This document shows, in pieces, positions 1 through 13,600 of a stretch of 64,000 nt of DNA (positions are counted from its first letter, which is position 1; the number at the start of each line of letters is the position of its first letter). This DNA comes from Eopsaltria australis (Eukaryota; Chordata; Aves; Passeriformes; Petroicidae), in assembly GCA_034509425.1 (NCBI GenBank), contig JAVTVJ010001329.1, forward strand, positions 248,001 to 312,000, given 5' to 3'. The notes beneath the pieces are model-generated. The model searched no databases and had not been told where the DNA came from. It was given only the letters and a program-made list of their open reading frames with translations. The position numbers and the translations under genes were made by a program.

Positions 1-3000
1 ATTTTGGAATGTAATTTACTGCTTAGAAGTTACTAATGGATACTATACAAAAATTTATAAAAGGTTTTCTTAAATAAACAAGAGAAGCTTCTTTCACAAA
101 AACCTATACATAACTTCCATGATATTCTATCTCACTTGCGAAATGGGATTTATCAGCCTTAAACAGAATTTTCTGAACTGGAAACTTTTCCAGGCTTCAT
201 CATCTTCCAGAGAAACCATGCACCTCTGAAACCACTACCAGCTGAGAAATGTAACTTCAGGCTATTCCAATTCGTTCCATGAAAAATGAAAACCACCCAA
301 TATACATCTCTAAACAAGCAACTTAGCAGTGGGATTTTAACTAAAACATATATTTATGTAACATGAGGGCCCTGATAAGAGGAACAATTTAAAATTTCAT
401 TACTCAAACAATGAAATTACCTACAATTCTAAATGTCAAAAATCACAAAGAAAATATTTTCACAGAGTGCTGATCTATAGGATGTTAACTATCATTAGTC
501 ATTACTGTGTAGTTTTAATATAGAATCAGATTTGAACATTAATCATGGCAATTTAATTTTATTTTCTTAGATAGAATGCATATTTTATCTTTGTAAGCAA
601 ATGTGCCAAAATAAATCCTTGTCTACCCTACTTCACTCTCTTATTACCAAACAAAAACATTTTAGTTTAGTTTACTAAGTCTATTGTACTTCCCATTAGT
701 ACTAGAATAATCAAAGAATGCTGCTCTTTTGAATAAGATGCATATCTCATGAGAAAATAGCCCTTTAAACTGAGTTATAGGTTAAAATTACCAGTGAATA
801 TTTGAGAAGAAAGGATTTCATCTTTATACAATAAAAGATGTAATTTATTTTTCAAGGGAGAAAACAGTAGAGGAAATTGTCAGTGAAAGATACTTGTGGA
901 ACAAAGACACCACAACAGAAGTATTTGCTAAACAACCTAAACCATGGGAAAATTCCTATCAATTTCACAAATGGCAAATTCCTGTCTTCTTCCCTATCTG
1001 ATATTAAGTTGAGCTGATGGAAGTACTGAAACTTCCAGTTTCCCATCATTTCTATTCTGCCAGAAGTTACCCCATAGATCTGCACAAAAGTATTCTCTTT
1101 TCTCTGTCAAGGTGAGCCAGGACCAGAGAAGATGTAAGAGAAAAGTTTTCCAGACTGACAGAAAGGGGTTAGGAAACAAGTTCCTGGGAAAGCTTATCCA
1201 TATAATCCAAGTACAGGTGAGAAGTGAAATACTATGTGTTCTGGGATAAAAGAGGCAAATATATGCACCAAGATTTCTGACTTCCCATCCTGACCTTAGA
1301 ACATTGCAATTGCCTAGCAAAAGCCTTTGAAAAGACTGTCCCTTCTTGCTCCAGTCACTGCACAGTTCTAAAATGAGCAAACTCTTCGGAAAGTACTGAA
1401 GTACTGTGAATACTTATATTCTTTGCTTGCCAGATAAATCAACCTGGAAAGCAATTTTTAAATGTGTACTTTCATCTGACACACAAAAATACTTTCAAGC
1501 TTCTTGATGTAGTAAAAATCTTAACCTTGGTAAAACTAAAAATAAATCACTTGGCACATCATCTCTATGTTCTAAATTAATTCTGAAAATTTGCCTAAAC
1601 TGCAATATTGTAGTGGGAATAAAAGTATCTCATAAAAATCTTGAAGAGACATTTTCAAACGTCATGATTGCATTTTCATATGGAATATGGCACAATAAAT
1701 GAATATATATATGTATACACACCTGTATATGTATGTGCTTGAAACAACTTGACAAGAGTTATTTCTTTTCCTAAGATTCAAGTTATACTATTCCTCTGGC
1801 AAATTTAATTGTTTCACCCCAATGTTATTTGCATTCCCTATTCTATAAAGTAGTATGATGCAACTAGATATGATTCAGGTGATCTTTTTGGTAAGTAAGT
1901 ACTTTGGACCCCAAAGCAGGTCCTATGCTCTATAGCATGCAGGTTCTTTTAAAAAGTAAACCTAGAAACTGCACAAAAGCATAAGCCTAAGACTGCACTT
2001 AAAGATTTTTAAATGATCCCCCAGATGAAGGTAGAACATCAGTAATCATTTTCAAGTATGTTTTTTTCCAACTAGCCTTCAAATCTGTGAAGATAGATAC
2101 AGTGTTGAAGCTTAGGTTGTAACAAAAGTTTATACAAGATTTGGTAGTAGCCTTGGCATTGCTATCTTACTGTTCTCAGCAGTTTTCAAAGCTGCAGATG
2201 GATCAGTGTTAACTCTATTTATTACATATAAAATATTTCAAACACTGAAGGCTTGAGGACTATTAATATTTATTCAAAAGACTTCTTCACTGTTGTACTT
2301 TGGTGCTTTCAAACAAAGGACACTGCATGTAACAAGCTTTATCACTGTATTTCTTCAAATGCATTGTTCAGAAAAATGTATAAATTCTGCAAAACAGCAA
2401 GACAATGTAACTGCACTTACACTAAACCACACAAGTCCAAATTCAGCTCTCACCTATGTTTTCATATGCACAGTATTCCTGAAACGTAAAAGCCTTAAAG
2501 AAAAGTAAAATTATAGCTGAAGTTCTCCAGTTGTCAATGATGCTGCTCCAAGCCTTAGCAGAGTTAAACAAACTCCAGTATTGTATTCACTTTAAGCGTA
2601 ATCAGCTTAGGCTGAGCTGTAGTCAACCTGGAGTGAGCAGACAGTATATAACCTGAAGCTTTGAGTCTATAAATCTAGGAGAAATGCCACATAATCCCAT
2701 CTTCACAACCAGTGGAGCTGTCCTTCACAGTGCACAGCCAAGCAGGCTGGAGACACCAAATCTCGTGCTTTCCTGAGAACATCCTACCATGGAAAAGAAA
2801 CTCTAAGGAGCAAGTATGTGGTCTATAATAAGTAACTTGGCTCTTAAGCTTATGGGGCACAGACTACAATTAAAGAAAAACAGAATCATCTGGGCTGAAG
2901 GGAGCTTGCCAGTTCAAGACAAGCTGAGCAGCATCGTGGGAATAACTGATCGTTTCATGGGCAGTGAAACTGACTGCTGGCCATTTTCAGCACTGCTATT

Positions 3001-6000
3001 CCAGACCTTGCTCAAATCTCTTTTCTGTCGAATCACCAGGTTTTATGCAGTTCTGAGCTTAATAAAAGGCTAGAAAACAGTTGTCATGGCAGAGAAGTTA
3101 TACACTGATAGCTGCCACCTAAAGAGACTGAAACAAGGCAGTTAATAGAAGATGAGACTGCAGGTATTTTAGAGGCAAACCTAGTTAATAGGATGGAAAT
3201 AGTTGACATATGAAAACTGAAAGGTAAGCTAAGATAAAAGCCATCGTGAAACTGCAGTGTTCACTAAGATATATCAAATTTCAAAAGCCCCTAGTAATAT
3301 CTAGGACATAACAGATACCCTAAAGGAGAGAAAAATCATCTAAACAGTAATGGTTGCAAACAGCAGATACATGTTATACTAACTACTCATCCTTCATTAA
3401 CTGTATTTTGCTGGTTGAAATTACAAAAAAGACACACAGAATATTTACTAAGCAACAGTATACAGTTAAAACAGAAGTTTAAAACCGTATTCCACAGAGC
3501 AGAGTAACTTCATATTTGAAACATGCTTTTGACAAAAGACTAAGAATTCAATCATGCCTTAAATGCAAAATTCTATTTCTAAAGATTTGAAGCAACATTA
3601 CTGAAATAACTGAAGATAGATCTGCACTGAAGCTGTCCCTAAATAACTTATCACAGAGGTCAGTTTGTGATGGCAGTAAATATTCTCTAGAATATATATA
3701 TATACTCTTTTAGAGAGTAGGAACACTAACTTAACTTACTAGAGGGTGAGAGAGGAAAGACTTGTGAGAGGAATGGTCTACAGTAAACCAGCTGTTAATC
3801 AACCATAACCCAAGCTGCAATGACAAATCATAAAGTTCATGACTGCTAAATTTCAAGTTTGGCTGCAATTCTGCCTCTAAAAGGAAAAAAGTAAATGAGA
3901 GTAGGAACACAGAACACCTGTTGCTGGAACATTTAACATCACTGACCTCTCGCTTACTCTTGCAGCACTACCTATCACATTTGCGATAAGAAAACATCCA
4001 AATAACAAAAGCAACAGTATCCATTTCCTCTTCCTTCTTTGTTATTACATAGAAATCAACTGATATTTTAGAATAATATAAACAAAGAGTTAGTTATGTC
4101 TTAAAATTTGGGGTATTTTTAAAGGTCACTCTGTTCAGGTGTAGCTCCAGAGAGTAAAATACTTTTTAAAGACATCCTAAGCTCCAAAACTTTTTTTCAC
4201 TTTTAGGCTATGTATTAATGTTGGAATTTCTGTTACTACCACCTTTAATGCTGTTCTGTACATTTATTCAACATACTTCTGATAAAATGAAAGATCTTTG
4301 CCTTAATAAGTGTATCTTCCAAATAAGTCTAATAATGTGGCAAAGGATCTACAAGAAAGACAAAGATAGTGTTGAACATACACTGTACCTGAACCTTATC
4401 TAGAACAGCAAGGAGTACATGCAATGGAAAGGGACTGATCATTCAGGAATAGCTGTGGGATATTTAACATTCTAAGCAACATATAGCCATAAATGAAAAA
4501 AGATAGATTGTGCAAGAAAATGTCTCAAGTTAGTATCAATACTGATGAAAGCTTTGTGTGTATGCTTTAAAACAGTGAAATGTTGATACAAATTAATTAA
4601 TTAGTCTCAAATTCATTAAAATTATCTGTAATGCAAATTTCAGAATTACTGCAGTTCCACGGAGAAGATAATTGCTTTTCTATGTTTGTTCTAATCACAT
4701 GAAATATTGGAAAGTTGAAGCACTGAGAATATGAGAATTATCATAAATGAGAATTTATGCACAAGATTTAATCTAGTTTAAAAAATACACTCAAATAAAC
4801 ACCTACTTAGTTAAATCTCTAGGCTAGTGTTATTCATTCATATATTTCCAGTTAATCACCAGATTACTGACAGAACTGACAACTTTCTTACGTCCTTCTT
4901 CAACAAAAAGCTAATAAATGCTTAATAACCCGTAAAAGTCCAGCAAAATTATTATTCATCTGTAATCCCAGAGTAATGAAACTATTTATTTAAAAACAAG
5001 GCTCTAAAAAAAAAAACCAACCAAAAAACCCTGGCCATAACATGAAAAAAAAGGAACAGAATGATATTACATGTTTCAACAAGCCATCATCTGGAATATT
5101 CAAAGAATTTCAAAGAAAATAAAATGAAGTGAGCTACTGAAGTTTATGTGTATCCATTAACAATTGCATAAGTGGGCATGAACTTATACAAGTTACAAGG
5201 AGTTTTCAGACCTATTCTGTAACTGCTGTGTCTAGGCTCTGGCTCATTTCAGTGTGCAAGCTTCTGTTTCTCTCATAGAGGAGTCTGATGGAACTGTGTC
5301 ATTTTCTTATGTAGTTTTTCCTGAGTTTGACATTGTGTCCTTGAACAGTGATACAAAACGCACTGAGACTCCCTGCTGGTAACCCGTATATCTGCAGTCT
5401 GAAGTAATAAATTTACAAATAGTCTAATAACTGCACATTAGAATATATTATCATCAAAACCTACTTCCAGGATTTTTTAAAATGTATAGCATATTTGAAT
5501 GCCATGTATATGTCACAAGAAAAAGATCACCTCTCAAAACATTTAATTTACAATAGCAATTCTAAGAGCCTTCATTTGAATTACTTTTTAGTTCAGACTA
5601 CTACTACAGCCTTAGTCACCTGGAATCAAAAGAAACTGTCACGTACATATAAAGATTATCCCTATGGGAGTATTTGAGTTATAACAGGTTAACATAAAAA
5701 GAAAAATGGATTGAAAATATTTGAAAAGCATTTACTTAAAACATACTTAAAACATGTTACTTCCATTTGACACCACAAGGCCACTTGCAAATTTTGCTTT
5801 TTAACTTCTTTATGCGTTATGAAAACTCCTGTTTCAACATGACACTCAGAAAATGCAATTTTCTTTCTTTACTTTGTTTTTTAAATGTATGCAGGTGGCA
5901 ACCATTCAACTAAAGAGACAGACAGTGCAAATGCTACAGGAAATCAGAAAAAATACAGTCCACAAATTGCAAATATTCATTCATTTGGTTTATGAATGAC

Positions 6001-8375
6001 TGTTTTCTCTAGAGGAGGTGCAAATGTAATGTAGAGCCATGCAATACAGAATTAGGGTTTAACAGTACATTAACATCCCTCATGTGCTCTCCTGTGTCTT
6101 CTTCTCCTTCAGTCTCAGACTCCACCATTCAGTGTGCCCCAAGGAGCATGACACACATGCTTCAACCATTATTTTCAGCACCTTCCAACCTCCTGGATGA
6201 TTAACTGAAAACCCTTATTCCTTTTCTTGCAAGCATCTTCAAAAATAGCTGTTGGTTCTGGCAACCAGGTTTGGAGTACACAGAACCTCTATCCACATAA
6301 AAATACTCACCATGTGAGTAGAGAAGTCTCTGTTTAAGAGACAACTATCACTGTGCTTTACTGTTCTGTATGATGTGCACCACAGATTAAAACAGCAAAA
6401 AGGGAAGCTGTTCAGGTTTCCTTCATACCTCTTAAGAGCACCCTTGGTATCATCTTCCCACATTCATACAGGATGACCCTCTGAAGGGTCCCATTTTTGT
6501 GTTTAATGAGATGTATACTTCACACATGCCAGTTGTGGTAGATCCTTTTCTCAATGTGAGGATTAAATCTCAATTTGTAAATATACAGATAGTGTCACAT
6601 TCCCTCTTAAAAGCTTCAGAGCAGTTACTGTATTAAAGGTAATTTATTCTTACATCAATGTCTAGTAAAAAATTTAGAACAAAACTAATAGGAATCTATG
6701 GCAAAATTTCCAGAGCTTGTCTTCATTGGATCAGCATAGGATCCTTCACACAGGATCAGCAGTGCACTCTTGGGATAAAATACAAGGAGAAGATGTTTGA
6801 TTTCACCTTTTCCTCTGCTATGCAATACTCTAAAGCTTTTAATTTCTCCTCTCATGGGTATAGATAAATTATGTGAGAGTGCAATATGTCAAGGACAATA
6901 AATGTCAAAGCATATTAGTGTATCATGTCAGGAATGTCAAAACTTGGTACAGGTAGGTCTCCTGCCCTGTCAAAAGATTGTTTCAGGACTGGGAGACTTT
7001 CTTATTTTTTTCTTTAAAACTATAAACATTCATACTCAAAATCTCTATGCACGAGAGCCACTTAAAGCTAGACTGGGCTATGTCTCACTGTCTTGTTTGA
7101 GAGAGAAGACCATAAAAACAGTTAGCTTACTCACATGAGCACCACTCCAGATATAAAACAACTACGAAAGTATTGTATCTTGAGAATCCATAATCTACAT
7201 TTTCAACAATAATGCAACATGAAAGTATATCTTAATTATTTACTGTCACCGAATAACACAAAGATATAAGGAACATCTGGCTACATCTGATCACAGGTAC
7301 ATTTAGCCCTGTATTCAGTCTCCAATCACAGCAATAGTGATGCTGACAAAGTCTGGTCATTACACTTCATCCCCTTCATTTCACCTTACTATCCACAGCT
7401 GTCATAAAGAAGGTATTAAAATGCCTATTGCATTTTCTATCTGCTTATGAGTGCTTCTAAACATGAATTTTTCTCATCCCCAATTTGTCTCCATGTTCTC
7501 CTGTGACAACACATTCCAGAATAAATCTGAACAGCACCCAATTTTTTTTTTCTTTTATTAGTTCTAAAGTTAACTATATCCACTTCCAAGAAATATCTTA
7601 GGTCTGGAAGAGGTTTTTGAAAATAACAGTTCCATATTCAGCTCACCTACCATCTTGAACATATCATAAACTTTGTCCACATACTCCCCTACTTAGACCT
7701 CTCTTCCCTGGAATAAAGACTGCCAGTCTTTTGGTCTGACCTGAGAAGTCCACAGTCTCCAAAGTTCAAGTTTTCTCATATTGTTTTCTTTGCATGCAAC
7801 ACAAACCAAGTTTTTACACAGACTCTTCAACAGTTTCATATTTTGGCCAGCATTTCACTAAGTGCAAATCTATTGGCTTGAACAAAAAAGCCAGCTTTAC
7901 AAATCAGTGTAATACAGTTTCTCAACACCTAAGGGTCAGGTATAAATACTAGAATAAATGTAAAAAAATTAGACTGACAGATAGATACAGTCGTAACATT
8001 TAATGACATCCGTAATTCATTCTACCCAAAATGTTAAATAAACAGCATTAAATGAAAAAATCTGGTTTCCAGAACACTTGGTGCAAATAGCATTTACTTA
8101 AAATTCAGAAAACCTGTTTCCTTTAAGCATAAACCAAAAAAAGTTTCAATTATATCTTGCTGACACAGACCATTTCTTTCTTTAGATTTAAACTCTCTGC
8201 CTTGACACCTAAGTACTCTAATGTTACTCTCCTACACAAAATACTCTCTGAGAATACCATATTAAAGCAATCTTACAGAAATTATTTTTCCTCATTCAAA
8301 AATTATCACCAAAAAGAAGTCAGAAACTCACATAATACTAGTTATAATAGTATAATTCAGTAACTGCTATCAGTT

Positions 8376-8640
8376 AGAATCATTAAGGTTAGAAAAGATG
8401 CTGAAGATCATCGAGTTCAACCATTGACCTAAAACTTCCAGGTTCCCCCACAAAAACATATCCCTAATTGCTTCCAGGAATGGCAATTCCACCTCTTTCC
8501 CTGGGCAGCCTGACCACCCTTTCAGAATTTTTTCTTAATTTCCAATCTAAACCTACCTTGGTACAACTTGAGGCCCATTTCCTCTTGCCCCATCTCTTGT
8601 TACCTGGGAGAAGAGATGGACTGACACCTGGCCACACCCT
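8376..8640 (-). mobile_element. CR1 LINE 3' fragment, antisense
   Basis: The left edge, an AGAATCATTAAGGTTAGAAA-like start followed by AGATCATCGAGTTCAACC, is the reverse complement of a CR1 3' end. The text then follows antisense CR1 through CCTGGGCAGCCTGACCACC and CAACTTGAGGCCCATTTCC to the GGGAGAAGAG stretch. Open frames on either strand here are shadows of the repeat. Confidence 0.85.
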
Positions 8641-8724
8641 CCATCCTGAGAGGGGATGGCCCCGCTGGGCTCAGCCTTGGGGCAGCCTAGCCTTGGGCCT
8701 TGCTGGGCCCTGTAGGTGGAGAAG

Positions 8725-9150
8725 GATGAAGGTCCTTCAGTGCATCCTGAGGAGGGCAACAAAGCTGGAATCTCCTGTGAGGAGCAGCTGAGGACTTTGG
8801 GCTTGTCCACTTGGGAGAAAGGGAGGCTGAGGGGAGAGCTGCTCTCTGCAGCTTCAAGAGGAGGGGAAGGACAAGGGGACGTGCTGAGCTCTTCTCCCTG
8901 GCATCCTGGGGCAGGACACATGGGAATGGGTCAGAGCTGAAACATGGAAAGTTCAGAGAGGACACTAAGAGGCATTTCTTTACTGAGAAGGGGGCCCAGA
9001 CCAACACAGGCTTCCTGAAGATATGGTTGATTGATCAATGTCCCTAACAACAGACTTTAACTTCTGGACAGCCCTGAACGGGTCAGCCAGTTGGATGATC
9101 ATTGTAGGTCCCTTCCAACTGGAACTATTCTTTTCAATTCTCATTCACAG
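8725..9150 (+). mobile_element. CR1-like 3' fragment, sense
   Basis: It begins with TGCATCCTGAGGAGGGCAAC, continues through GAGGAGCAGCTGAGGAC, and ends with TAGGTCCCTTCCAACTGGAA and short TATTC-like repeats, as in one avian CR1 3'-end type. It lies in opposite orientation to the fragment on its left, with a GC-rich stretch of about 85 bases between them. The exact subfamily is not determined. Confidence 0.75.
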
Positions 9151-10588
9151 TTCCAGTCTTAAGATGAATTACTGATTAAACTTTGGGAGACTTTTCAATT
9201 TCTGTTACTGTTAAATTTCACAGTCAGAACACTATCTTCAAGCCCTGTGGGGCCAATTAAGCAATCCAAATTGTTTCTTTTCACAGGACATGTCCAAATC
9301 CTGGAAAGACCTGCCACTAGCATGCAGCAAAATGCAATGGGTTTAAAATACTTTTCTTGTAATTTCAGCCATGTAGTGTCTGTGAAAATGCAATTATGCA
9401 GCCATTTATAGTAGTGTTTATCTGGTTTTCTCTTACTTGTCCAGATGATTTTAATTCACAGCAATTCAAGCATCAGGGATGTACTGAGTCCATTTTTGGT
9501 ATCTTAATTAGGGACTTGCTTAGACGGCAGAAAATTAGATAATCTTCATCATTTATACCATCTTAATTTGTTTTTCATGATCTACAAACTATTCAACCCA
9601 ATAAAGAAACCGTACTAATGTCTAACTGCATCCAAAATATCAACAAACTGTTTAAAGTATTGATTCTAGCATTTAATAATAATTCCTATTATGGGAGTAG
9701 TACCTTTGTGCCTACAATCTATAATATACAGTTTGTGTAACTGTATTTGTACAGCTTAATTTCTCCATGTAATATTCAGGTTTTTCTCCTTCTGATACAG
9801 TCTTATCAGAAACTGTGAATTTTCCTATTAAAGTAATATTTTCATGTAGCCATGTGTTAAACCAGCAAGTCCCTTTTGAGGGAAAAAGAAAACAAACCAT
9901 GTTGTTTAAAGTAATTGATAATCAAAGTCTTCTTTTTACAGTGGACTACTCTACAGATACATTAGTGAGAAAATTCAATCCTTACTGTCACTCTGGAGTA
10001 AAGGAGATTGCATATTTGAAACATTAGTAAAAAATCATTCATGAACCTGCTACTGACAGCACCAGTAACTTTATCAATGCAGATGCCACATGACATTTTG
10101 CCATTTGATTCTAACCACGAAGATCAAGACTGAAGCCACAAAATAATTGCTAACAGTCTCTTTGACACTTGTCAAACAACATTAATCAATATTCAGTTAC
10201 ACCTAAAGTGAAACTTGCAACTTCCAACTGAAATCCTCAATCAGAAAATTGAATTCAGTTACATTGAGTCTCTCCACAGTAGTTATTCTACTCCAAAGGA
10301 ACACAGGGTGAAGTTAAATTTAGTCTGAGAATTTTTGTAAAAACAATTAGCCACCAACTTCCATGAAATATCATTAAAAATAATTTTAAGTTACAGTATT
10401 AAAATAATATAAACAAAATACATTTATTATCTAGAGGCAAATACAATATTTGCTTCCAGATCTCACTGTCTTAAGTACTTACTAAAGATTAAAAAGAATT
10501 ATATTTAAAGTAAATTAAGCCACAGTAAAATACAAAAGTTAAACGTGCCTCTCAAAAAACGCTGTCAAAGACAGATCTCAGTACTTAC

Positions 10589-10665
10589 CCATCATTAGAA
10601 CATGTCAAAAATTCTTCCTTTATCTTTGGATGCCAACAGCCTGAATTGAGCATTGCTGTGTGACC
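10589..10665 (-). CDS. WDR70: WDR70 exon 9
   Basis: A 77-base exon with acceptor TTTCTTTAG and donor GTAAGTACT, phase 0 in and phase 2 out. It encodes [20 protein letters not shown] then TCSNDG, matching the GHTAMLH-GSWHPK blade of mammalian WDR70. It is the last WDR70 exon I can see; the next one must lie left of the window. Confidence 0.96.
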
Positions 10666-13600
10666 CTAAAGAAATAAAGACAGAAGTCTTACAAGGCCTT
10701 GTAGGCTATCTTACAAGGTTTTAAAACTTTTACTCCAAATCTTTCAAGTGGAATCACATCAAAGCTGAGGGACAAATCAGACCCTTTGGAACCTTCTGAC
10801 TGGCATCACAATAATTTAACAGATTGCATGTGCTCTATCCATTGCACCCTTGTTTGCTTTTATCTCTGAATAGGAAAAACCCTGACATTCTTCTTTCTTT
10901 TTTTTCCCCTTTCAAAAAATGGCACAGGATCACACTTCTTTTTCTCTTGGAGAACTGTCATGCAGAGAAAGGCTGAAACGATAGGCATCACCACACTGTC
11001 ACACAAACTTTTCCAAGCTACAGAAAAACAACAGAAATAACAGTAACAACCAGGGTGACGTAATTCACCAAGGTCAATCTACATTAGCCAAAGATCCTGT
11101 TAGAGAAAACAGAGGAAAACTAATTTGAGAGTCAAGACAAGTTTAACCTCAGATGAGTTTTTCATGAAATAATGAAGTTGCAAATTGACTAGTCAGTTGT
11201 CTTTCTTAAAGAATGAAACAACAGAAGGTGTTTTATGCAAAGTAAGCAATTGCCATTATGGTGACTATGAATATAACAACATTCGTGAACTATGTTGTCC
11301 AGTTGGCTTTACTTCTTTGAAGTACAGGCACATGCTCATTGACTATGTTCAAAGAGAAATTTGGAAACTACTCCTGCAATGCTGGAATGACTTCAGTTTG
11401 TGTTAAGCACAAGGAAAGAGAGAAATACTGAAAAGTTAACGAGGCAATATAACAAATATTTTAGCATTTTGACTGTTGGACCACAATACACTGGAATTCT
11501 AGACATTTACAAGAGAAAGAAAACCTAAATTATTTTTAAGCAAACTAGAACTAAAGCAGATGTTATTTGATGGTTTTATATACGTAGCACTAGCCAAAAG
11601 AAATAGTCATCTGACAAGAACAGCTTTAGGCAAAACAGCATTTAGCCTAGTTATTTGGCAATATACTTTACAAGAAATAAGTAAATCAACTTTATCATCA
11701 GTTTGAGCTTTAGATTTTATCATTACTTTTTAGGCTTAAGCTATTTTAAAAACTGACCTGAATTTAAATCACCTAGGTAAATAGAACTGTTGTATCAAAG
11801 TTTGTGGAAATACCAGGGCAAAGAGGTCAACTGTGGTTGAAGTACTTCAAAACTATGAATGAACCTTTCTGCATTTGCATTTTTAACTATCATTAAAAAT
11901 ATATACATTACTGCTTATTAGTCTTACCCACACAGAATGCAAGTAAACCAACAAAACACCTCCAGTCCCTGCCTTGAAACCTCCAGCCCCTGACTTTACC
12001 TTTGTGTTTGTCATATCCACAATGTACTGGTCTCCCTTTATGCACTCCATTACTGGGAAGCCATCTCTGTCAAGAACTTTTGCCTGAGAGTTACCAGAGA
12101 CAACGAGGATGACATCTCCCGTGCTGCTATACTGTAAAGACTTGATTTGGTGACTATAACAAAAAGAAAGAAGAAAGAAAAAAAAAAAGGAGAAATAAAA
12201 CATTTCAGTTAACATTCCTGTAAACCTACACTAAAACGAAAGTGTCAATGGTGAGAAACCATACTGCAGAAACAGACCCATATACACTCCTATATCAAAG
12301 AGGTGGGAGGCAGAAAATCTTTTATTAATGGAATAAAGTTTTTTATTCCACTGTGCGTGTGCGTATGCATGTGTCATGCTTCTTTCAACCACACACAGCT
12401 CATCAAACACGTAAAATGTCATTTCTGGCAAACATATTTCTTTAAGAATGCTATTATAAGTCCAATGGAAAAATAGTATGTGTCAGATTTAACTACCCAG
12501 AGCTGAACATTCTTTTTCATCTTCCCAAAAGTAAAATGTGGAACTACAGTTATCTTTAAATTACTATAAAAGGATGTTATAATCATACATAAAACTTCAT
12601 TGTCCCTTGCACACCAGGGTATTAGTCATAGGTCAGCATTCTTGCATCTTTTTCTATGGTCGGGGCTTAAATTTCATCAAACCCTTAAGATGAAGTTAAA
12701 TACCATCAGCCCTGGAAAAATGACAATAGATAACCATCTGTCTAGTCCACTGTGTCTTAGGTGACTGCTCATTTGTTGTAACAGCATTCTCACATACATG
12801 TTCCATTGATGGAGAAAACCTGAGGCAGAAACCATGGAATAGTACCAAGATGATGAAAATGAACTGAAAGTGGAAAGTTGACTGATGAATGAGAAGCTCA
12901 TTTCCAGATTCAGCATATTCTCTCAGCACCATGCTTTATGAACAAATTTCTCAGCTCTTGCTGTATCTAAAGCAGATATCCCTTTGATCCCCTATACTCT
13001 ATTATAAGGATAGCAATGAATGCAAAGCAGTCTATCCACTTCACACCTGCCAGAATTTATATCCCAGCACATTAACAGAATGTGCACATTAACTTTACTT
13101 TATAGCAATACTTCAGTTCCGCATCTAGATTAATCTCAAGTACAGTACTGGAACACATTTGCCAGCTAGATTTTGATTCCCATGGCATCCAAAGTGTTCT
13201 CAAACAAATATCTTCCTATTGCTTAAGAACATGACTATGTGCATTCAAATCCTAGCACTTCCAGGAAACTACCTTTTAACGCTATTTCTCATCAGTGAAG
13301 TTAACACTGACCAACAAAACCAACTATGCAACTTCTAACTTAATATTTTAGCATTTCAGTTCTTGTACAGTAGTGACTTCATATAATTTTCTCAGCAATT
13401 ATTATCTGTTAAATCTGTCCTCAAACCATGAGTTACTACACTTAAAATATTGTAATATTTATTTTTAAAATTCTGCATTGATCATAGTAATGTAAACTAA
13501 GCATAAGTTTCTTATTAAAAAAGTGTTTGGCAAAACTGATTACATTATAATTCAAAAGCCAAAAATTGCTTCAAGCACCCTATTATGTAATACTAACTGG

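Larger units (their letters stand above)
1..10588 (-). other. WDR70: WDR70 intron 9 (left end outside window)
   Basis: AT-rich sequence with no stretch matching the remaining WDR70 blades. It carries a two-part CR1-derived cluster (8376-9150) and short AT or TG simple tracts, for example near 1705-1740 and 3695-3708. A short CR1-like start near 2880 was too weak to annotate. I see no other gene. Confidence 0.7.

Noticed and set aside
2880..2930. CR1-like start (AGAATCATCTGGGCTGAAGG)
   Set aside because: Only about 20 bases resemble CR1 and the following sequence diverges at once.
8468..9047. Five overlapping open frames of 74-122 codons on both strands
   Set aside because: All lie in the CR1-derived cluster, use non-ORF2 frames and have no family similarity.
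1..10588. Search for further WDR70 exons to the left of exon 9
   Set aside because: No stretch matching the next conserved blades was found; they probably lie outside the window, although a small diverged exon could be missed by eye.
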